Shown here piece by piece: positions 34,788 to 38,175 of a DNA stretch of 38,175 bases; positions within the stretch are counted from its first letter, which is position 1, and each line of letters starts with the position of its first letter. The DNA lies in contig DEDL01000018.1 in the NCBI GenBank assembly GCA_002349525.1, positions 155,905-194,079 on the forward strand, in the 5' to 3' direction. The stretch is from Lachnoclostridium sp. UBA2905 (GTDB taxonomy: Bacteria; Bacillota; Clostridia; Lachnospirales; Lachnospiraceae). The notes beneath the pieces were generated by a model. The model was not told the DNA's origin. It saw only the letters and a program-made list of their open reading frames with translations, and did no database searches. The position numbers and the translations under genes are program-made.

Positions 34788-36029
34788 ATGCAGAGGTTTT
34801 GGGAAAAATTTAAAGATATTTTTTTAAGTAAAGGGTATTCCTGGAGAAGGGTAGATTATCCTTTGATCGCAGTTGTATTGCTTATGGGAGGCATAAGTGC
34901 ATTTACACTTTGGATCATTGGCTCAGGTTATAACACTTCTGCCAATTACAAAAAACAGCTTATAGGATTTGCACTTGGATTATTTATTATAGCAGTTGTT
35001 GCTTTGATTGATTATCATTTTATATGCCGTTTTGCGATAATATACTATATTCTTGTTACCGGACTGGTTGCAGCTACCAAGTTTTCACCACTTGGATCGG
35101 ATAACGATACAGGTGCCTTTCGTTGGGTTAAAATTGGTGGTTTTGACTTGCAACCATCCGAGCTATGCAAGATTATGATAATAATATCCCTTGCAGTAGT
35201 ATTTAATTCAATGCAAAACAGGCTAAAGACCTTCTGGCCCTTACTTGCAAGTATTGTAGTTGTGGCAGTTCCGCTTTTACTTATATTAAAACAGCCGGAT
35301 CTTTCATCAAGTCTTGTAATAGTATTTATTTTGATTATGATGATTATTGCCTCAGGTGAATCATATAAGATTTTACTGCCCCTGGCTGCGATAAGTATAC
35401 CACTGTTGTGTTTTGCAGTATGGTATGTTGTGCAGCCGGGTAATAATATACTTGAGGATTACCAGGTTGGAAGAATTCTTGGATTCATTTATCCTGATAA
35501 GTATCCTGCTACAATGTATCAGCAGAATAATTCCATTGATGCCATTGCATCAGGTGGCCTTTATGGTAAATTTATTGTCGAAGGTACATCTAACATCAGA
35601 AATTATAATCGTGTAGATGTTACAGAAAGTGACTTTATATGGGCAGCATTTGGTGAAGAATATGGTTTTATCGGATGTATTGCAGTGATTATTGTGCTTA
35701 TTTTGTTTGTAATGCTTTGTACACGAATCACAAAGAATGCTTCTGATTACCTTGGTAAAATGATTGCAGTAGGAATATCATCTATGTTTATGTTTCAGAT
35801 TTTTGTTAATATAGGTGTCGCTACGAGAATGCTTCCTAATACAGGACTTCCGCTTCCTTTCATAAGCTCTGGACTTAGTGCACTTATATCATACAGTATT
35901 GCAGTAGGAATACTGATAAATATTAAGTTGCAGCCAATGACAAAAGCAATGGGTGGAGGCTTTATAATTAATAATGAAGCGAGAAATCTTGCAGTTAAAA
36001 ATTATAATGACTATTCTAGAATCAGATAG
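34788..36029 (+). CDS. rodA: Peptidoglycan glycosyltransferase RodA (SEDS family)
   Basis: The 413-residue polytopic protein polymerises glycan strands with PBP2. The SEDS features are GAFRWVKIGGFDLQPSELCK, the aspartate in KQPDLSSSLV, DFIWAAFGEEYGFIG, and the signature GVATRMLPNTGLPLPFISSG. About ten membrane helices are seen. RodA rather than FtsW is favoured by the mre/PBP2 neighbours. The ribosome site is weak (AAAGGT). Confidence 0.93.
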   Translation: MQRFWEKFKDIFLSKGYSWRRVDYPLIAVVLLMGGISAFTLWIIGSGYNTSANYKKQLIGFALGLFIIAVVALIDYHFICRFAIIYYILVTGLVAATKFSPLGSDNDTGAFRWVKIGGFDLQPSELCKIMIIISLAVVFNSMQNRLKTFWPLLASIVVVAVPLLLILKQPDLSSSLVIVFILIMMIIASGESYKILLPLAAISIPLLCFAVWYVVQPGNNILEDYQVGRILGFIYPDKYPATMYQQNNSIDAIASGGLYGKFIVEGTSNIRNYNRVDVTESDFIWAAFGEEYGFIGCIAVIIVLILFVMLCTRITKNASDYLGKMIAVGISSMFMFQIFVNIGVATRMLPNTGLPLPFISSGLSALISYSIAVGILINIKLQPMTKAMGGGFIINNEARNLAVKNYNDYSRIR

Positions 36030-36038
36030 TATAAGAAG

Positions 36039-36067
36039 TATCTATTAATAAAATTATCTATTAATAA
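36039..36067 (+). repeat. Short direct repeat before mgsA
   Basis: TATCTATTAATAA occurs at 36039-36051 and again at 36055-36067, a 16-base period in the 52-base gap between rodA and mgsA. No promoter boxes of good quality are seen around it, so it may simply be a slippage product. Confidence 0.6.
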
Positions 36068-36081
36068 TCTGGGGGTGGGTT

Positions 36082-36477
36082 ATGAAAATAGGATTAATTG
36101 CACATGATGCAAAGAAAATTTTAATGCAGAATTTTTGCATAGCATATAAGGGAATTCTTGAAAAGAATGAAGTATATGCAACCGGAACAACAGGAAGGCT
36201 TATTGAAGAGGCAACAGGTCTTACAATTCATAAATATCTTGCCGGACATCTTGGTGGAGAAAACCAGTTAGGCTCTCAAATAGAAAATAATGATATTGAT
36301 CTGGTAATTTTTCTAAGAGATCCTCTTACAGCAAAGCCACATGAACCGGACGTAAATATAGTTGTACAGCTTTGTGACAGGTATAACATTCCTCTTGCAA
36401 CAAATCTTGCATCTGCTGAGCTTCTTATAAAGGCTCTTGATAAGGGTGATATGGATTGGAGAGAAACAGTAAAATGA
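36082..36477 (+). CDS. mgsA: Methylglyoxal synthase
   Basis: The 131-residue enzyme turns dihydroxyacetone phosphate into methylglyoxal, relieving phosphate-limited glycolysis. It has IGLIAHDAKK, YATGTTGRLIEEATG, and DLVIFLRDPLTAKPHEPDV. The catalytic aspartate of E. coli (D71 in GGDQQ) is replaced by E60 in GGENQ, a conservative change. A GGGGGTGGG site precedes the ATG. The stop overlaps the next gene's start. Confidence 0.95.
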   Translation: MKIGLIAHDAKKILMQNFCIAYKGILEKNEVYATGTTGRLIEEATGLTIHKYLAGHLGGENQLGSQIENNDIDLVIFLRDPLTAKPHEPDVNIVVQLCDRYNIPLATNLASAELLIKALDKGDMDWRETVK

Positions 36478-37484
36478 AAAAAGCAAGAACAAAAAACAGT
36501 ATAATACGTCTGTTGAGTTTTACAATATGTCTGACAATGCTTTTAACCCTTTCAGCTTGTGGCGGGGCTGAATATTATTTCAGCGATTTTTCAGAGAATT
36601 CAGCTGATATGAGTGGTGTTACTTCTGTAATATCTTCAAATCAGTCCTACAGAGGAGAACTTGCTGGTTCTAATGACTGTGTAATTCCTGTTAAAGATGC
36701 AACAAATCTTTCAGATGATTTTAAGCTTAATTCATCAGGCGCATTACTTGTTGATATAACGAAAAACAAACTTATATCATCAAAAAATATATATGAAAAA
36801 TTATATCCTGCAAGCCTTACAAAACTTGCTACAGCACTTGTGTGTCTTAAATATGGCAACCTTGATGATGATGTTACTGTAAGTTATACAGCAGCTCATC
36901 TTAATACACCGGGAGCAAAGCTATGTTACCTTTCAGAGGGTGATGTAGTTAATTTTAAGGTTTTACTCACATCATTTATTGTATATTCCGGAAATGATGC
37001 CGGTGTAGCCCTTGCAGAGCATATTTCTGGAACAGAGGGTGAATTTGTCAAGCTCATGAATAAAGAACTTAAGAAAATAGGAGCCGTTGACACAAATTTT
37101 GTTAATTCACACGGACTTCCTGATGATAATCATTATACATCTGTATATGATATGTATCTTATAATGAATGAACTGCTTAAATATGACACCTTCAATGAAA
37201 TAGCTGCTATAGATTCTTATAAAGCAGAATTTAAGGATGCAAGCGGAAAGCCTGTAAGTAAGGTTTATGAAAATACTAACAGATATTTAATCGGTGAGAA
37301 AGAACTTCCTGCAAACGTTACAATTCTTGCGTCAAAAACAGGAACAACCTTTGCGGCAGGAAGCTGTCTTGCTTTGACTGTATCTGGTAAAAAGGGACAT
37401 AATTATATAGCAATTCTAATGAAAGCAGGAAGCTCTGATATTTTATATGATGAGATGACAAAGCTTCTTAAGCAGGTATCCTAA
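36474..37484 (+). CDS. D-alanyl-D-alanine carboxypeptidase lipoprotein (peptidase S11, DacA-like)
   Basis: ATG 36474 overlaps the mgsA stop and gives a signal peptide with lipobox LSAC (C29); an ATG at 36456 would only add six residues. The 336-residue protein trims the D-Ala end of peptidoglycan stems. The three active-site motifs are S114-L-T-K117, S172-G-N174 and K288-T-G290. The C-terminal beta domain of classic DacA is missing, so it is a catalytic domain on a lipid anchor. Confidence 0.94.
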   Translation: MKKARTKNSIIRLLSFTICLTMLLTLSACGGAEYYFSDFSENSADMSGVTSVISSNQSYRGELAGSNDCVIPVKDATNLSDDFKLNSSGALLVDITKNKLISSKNIYEKLYPASLTKLATALVCLKYGNLDDDVTVSYTAAHLNTPGAKLCYLSEGDVVNFKVLLTSFIVYSGNDAGVALAEHISGTEGEFVKLMNKELKKIGAVDTNFVNSHGLPDDNHYTSVYDMYLIMNELLKYDTFNEIAAIDSYKAEFKDASGKPVSKVYENTNRYLIGEKELPANVTILASKTGTTFAAGSCLALTVSGKKGHNYIAILMKAGSSDILYDEMTKLLKQVS

Positions 37485-37504
37485 ATTTATATAACTTATA
37501 TAAC

Positions 37505-37571
37505 AAATCGCTTATACCATTTAATGACGTATATTTAAACTGCATTAAATGGTATAAGCGATTTTATTTTT
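37505..37571 (+). terminator. Strong terminator after the cell-shape cluster
   Basis: A perfect 22-bp stem (37505-37526 with 37543-37564) closes a 16-base loop and is followed by TATTTTT. It ends the long cluster and could also serve the convergent minus-strand gene, though the T run on that side is poor. Confidence 0.85.
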
Positions 37572-37590
37572 GCACTATTAATTAAGGCAT

Positions 37591-37782
37591 TTAATTTATT
37601 CGGCCAAAATAGCTGACGGCATACAATCCTGAAAGACCAACAAGTGCATATATAATTCTTGACATGGCTGTCATATTACCAAAAATAGCAGCCACAAGAT
37701 CGAATCGGAAAAATCCAATTAATCCCCAGTTTATTGCGCCAACTATTACCAGTATTAATGCAATTGCATCTATCGCTTTCAT
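37591..37782 (-). CDS. DUF378 small membrane protein (YuzA-like)
   Basis: The start is the ATG read from 37782, six bases after AAGGAG on the minus strand; a longer frame to 37800 covers that site. The 63-residue product has two hydrophobic helices, with AIALILVIVGAINWGLIGFF and IIYALVGLSGLYAVSYF, the DUF378 pattern. Function is unknown. It is a single gene facing the cell-shape cluster. Confidence 0.88.
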   Translation of the reverse strand: MKAIDAIALILVIVGAINWGLIGFFRFDLVAAIFGNMTAMSRIIYALVGLSGLYAVSYFGRIN

Positions 37783-38068
37783 CTTTGCTCCTTTCCACAA
37801 ATATATCTATAAATGTTTTTTAATATATTGCTCTAATATTTTTAGATATATTGTTTTTCTCTCTTATTTTGTGTATTTTTTATAATTTTATTCTTGCAAG
37901 TATAAGTTTCAAAATGCTGGTAAAACTAAGTAAGCAATTTTTTTATATTCATTAAAATCCTTAATTATATCAATTTTAAAAAATTTTTAAATCATCATTT
38001 AACTTCTTTATAATCCTCTAAAACAGAAATTTGACATATTCTCTATTATTTCTAATTTTTTATAAATG
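37783..38068. other. AT-rich non-coding stretch
   Basis: About 285 bases of very AT-rich sequence with no open frame of note on either strand. It should contain the DUF378 promoter on the minus strand, but I see no convincing pair of boxes. No hairpin terminator for the gene to the right is evident. Confidence 0.6.
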
Positions 38069-38175
38069 TTATTTGATATATTTAATCGTGAATGTGGTTC
38101 CTTTATTTTCCGTTAAATCTACTGTAATTATTCCTCCATTATTGGTTATTGCTTGTTACAGGTTAATGGGTAATA
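38069..38175 (-). pseudogene. C-terminal tail of a sensor histidine kinase, interrupted by a stop
   Basis: On the minus strand the frame ending at TAA (38071-38069) reads AITNNGGIITVDLTEN, then KGTTFTIKYIK, the typical last strand region of a HATPase kinase domain. Two codons before AITNN the same frame has TAA (38158-38156), preceded by LPINL, which resembles the GLGLxI part of the G2 box. Thus the gene entering from the right edge seems broken or shifted near its end. Only 35 codons are in view, so this is tentative. Confidence 0.45.

Noticed and set aside
38031..38036. TTGACA as a plus-strand promoter in the AT-rich gap
   Set aside because: No -10 box at a suitable distance, and no plus-strand gene follows in the window.

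Overview
This window looks like ordinary chromosomal core DNA from a low-GC Gram-positive member of the class Clostridia, most likely a Lachnospiraceae-type gut bacterium. The reasons are an AT-rich composition, strong AGGAGG-type ribosome binding sites, Firmicutes-style L27 with a cleavable N-terminus next to its Prp protease, a Bacillus/Clostridium-type LexA with GAAC-N4-GTTT operators, a MinCDE system beside MreBCD/RodA/PBP2, and secreted lipoproteins. I see no tRNA or rRNA genes, no insertion sequences, no prophage and no CRISPR array. The species cannot be fixed from the sequence alone.

Layout. (1) 1-9522, nitrogen and carbamoyl phosphate: the 3' part of gltB, gltD, a highly diverged glutamine synthetase homologue, an ANTAR-type antiterminator, then carA and carB. 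All of these handle glutamine, glutamate or nitrogen signalling. (2) 9638-13874: a trigger-factor-like FKBP lipoprotein, then der-plsY-gpsA (ribosome assembly GTPase and the first steps of phospholipid synthesis). (3) 13895-18068: a well-defined promoter and L21 leader, rplU-prp-rpmA, a terminator, then obgE-nadD-yqeK-rsfS (ribosome and NAD housekeeping). (4) 18111-19876: lexA on the minus strand with two operator-like sites over its own promoter, and divergently an SH3-domain membrane protein. (5) 19992-26893: mutS-mutL-miaA and a PLP enzyme of the YnbB family. (6) 26979-37484: radC, mreBCD, PBP2, minCDE, rodA, mgsA and a D,D-carboxypeptidase lipoprotein, i.e. a cell-shape and division-site cluster. 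(7) 37505-38175: a strong terminator, a small DUF378 membrane protein on the minus strand, an AT-rich gap and what looks like the tail of a histidine kinase running in from the right edge, interrupted by a stop codon.

The points most worth a second look are: mutL has an in-frame TGA at its third codon, removing the natural start of an otherwise intact gene; the glnA homologue keeps the family fold but has lost three of the six metal ligands and an ATP-site arginine while its reading frame stays open, and it sits directly before an antiterminator whose receiver domain also lacks its phosphoacceptor aspartate; mutL carries a 15-bp tandem repeat in its linker; and PBP2 has an insert of roughly 240 residues. 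The co-location of the degenerate synthetase and the degenerate antiterminator receiver suggests, as inference only, a non-catalytic nitrogen-sensing pair.
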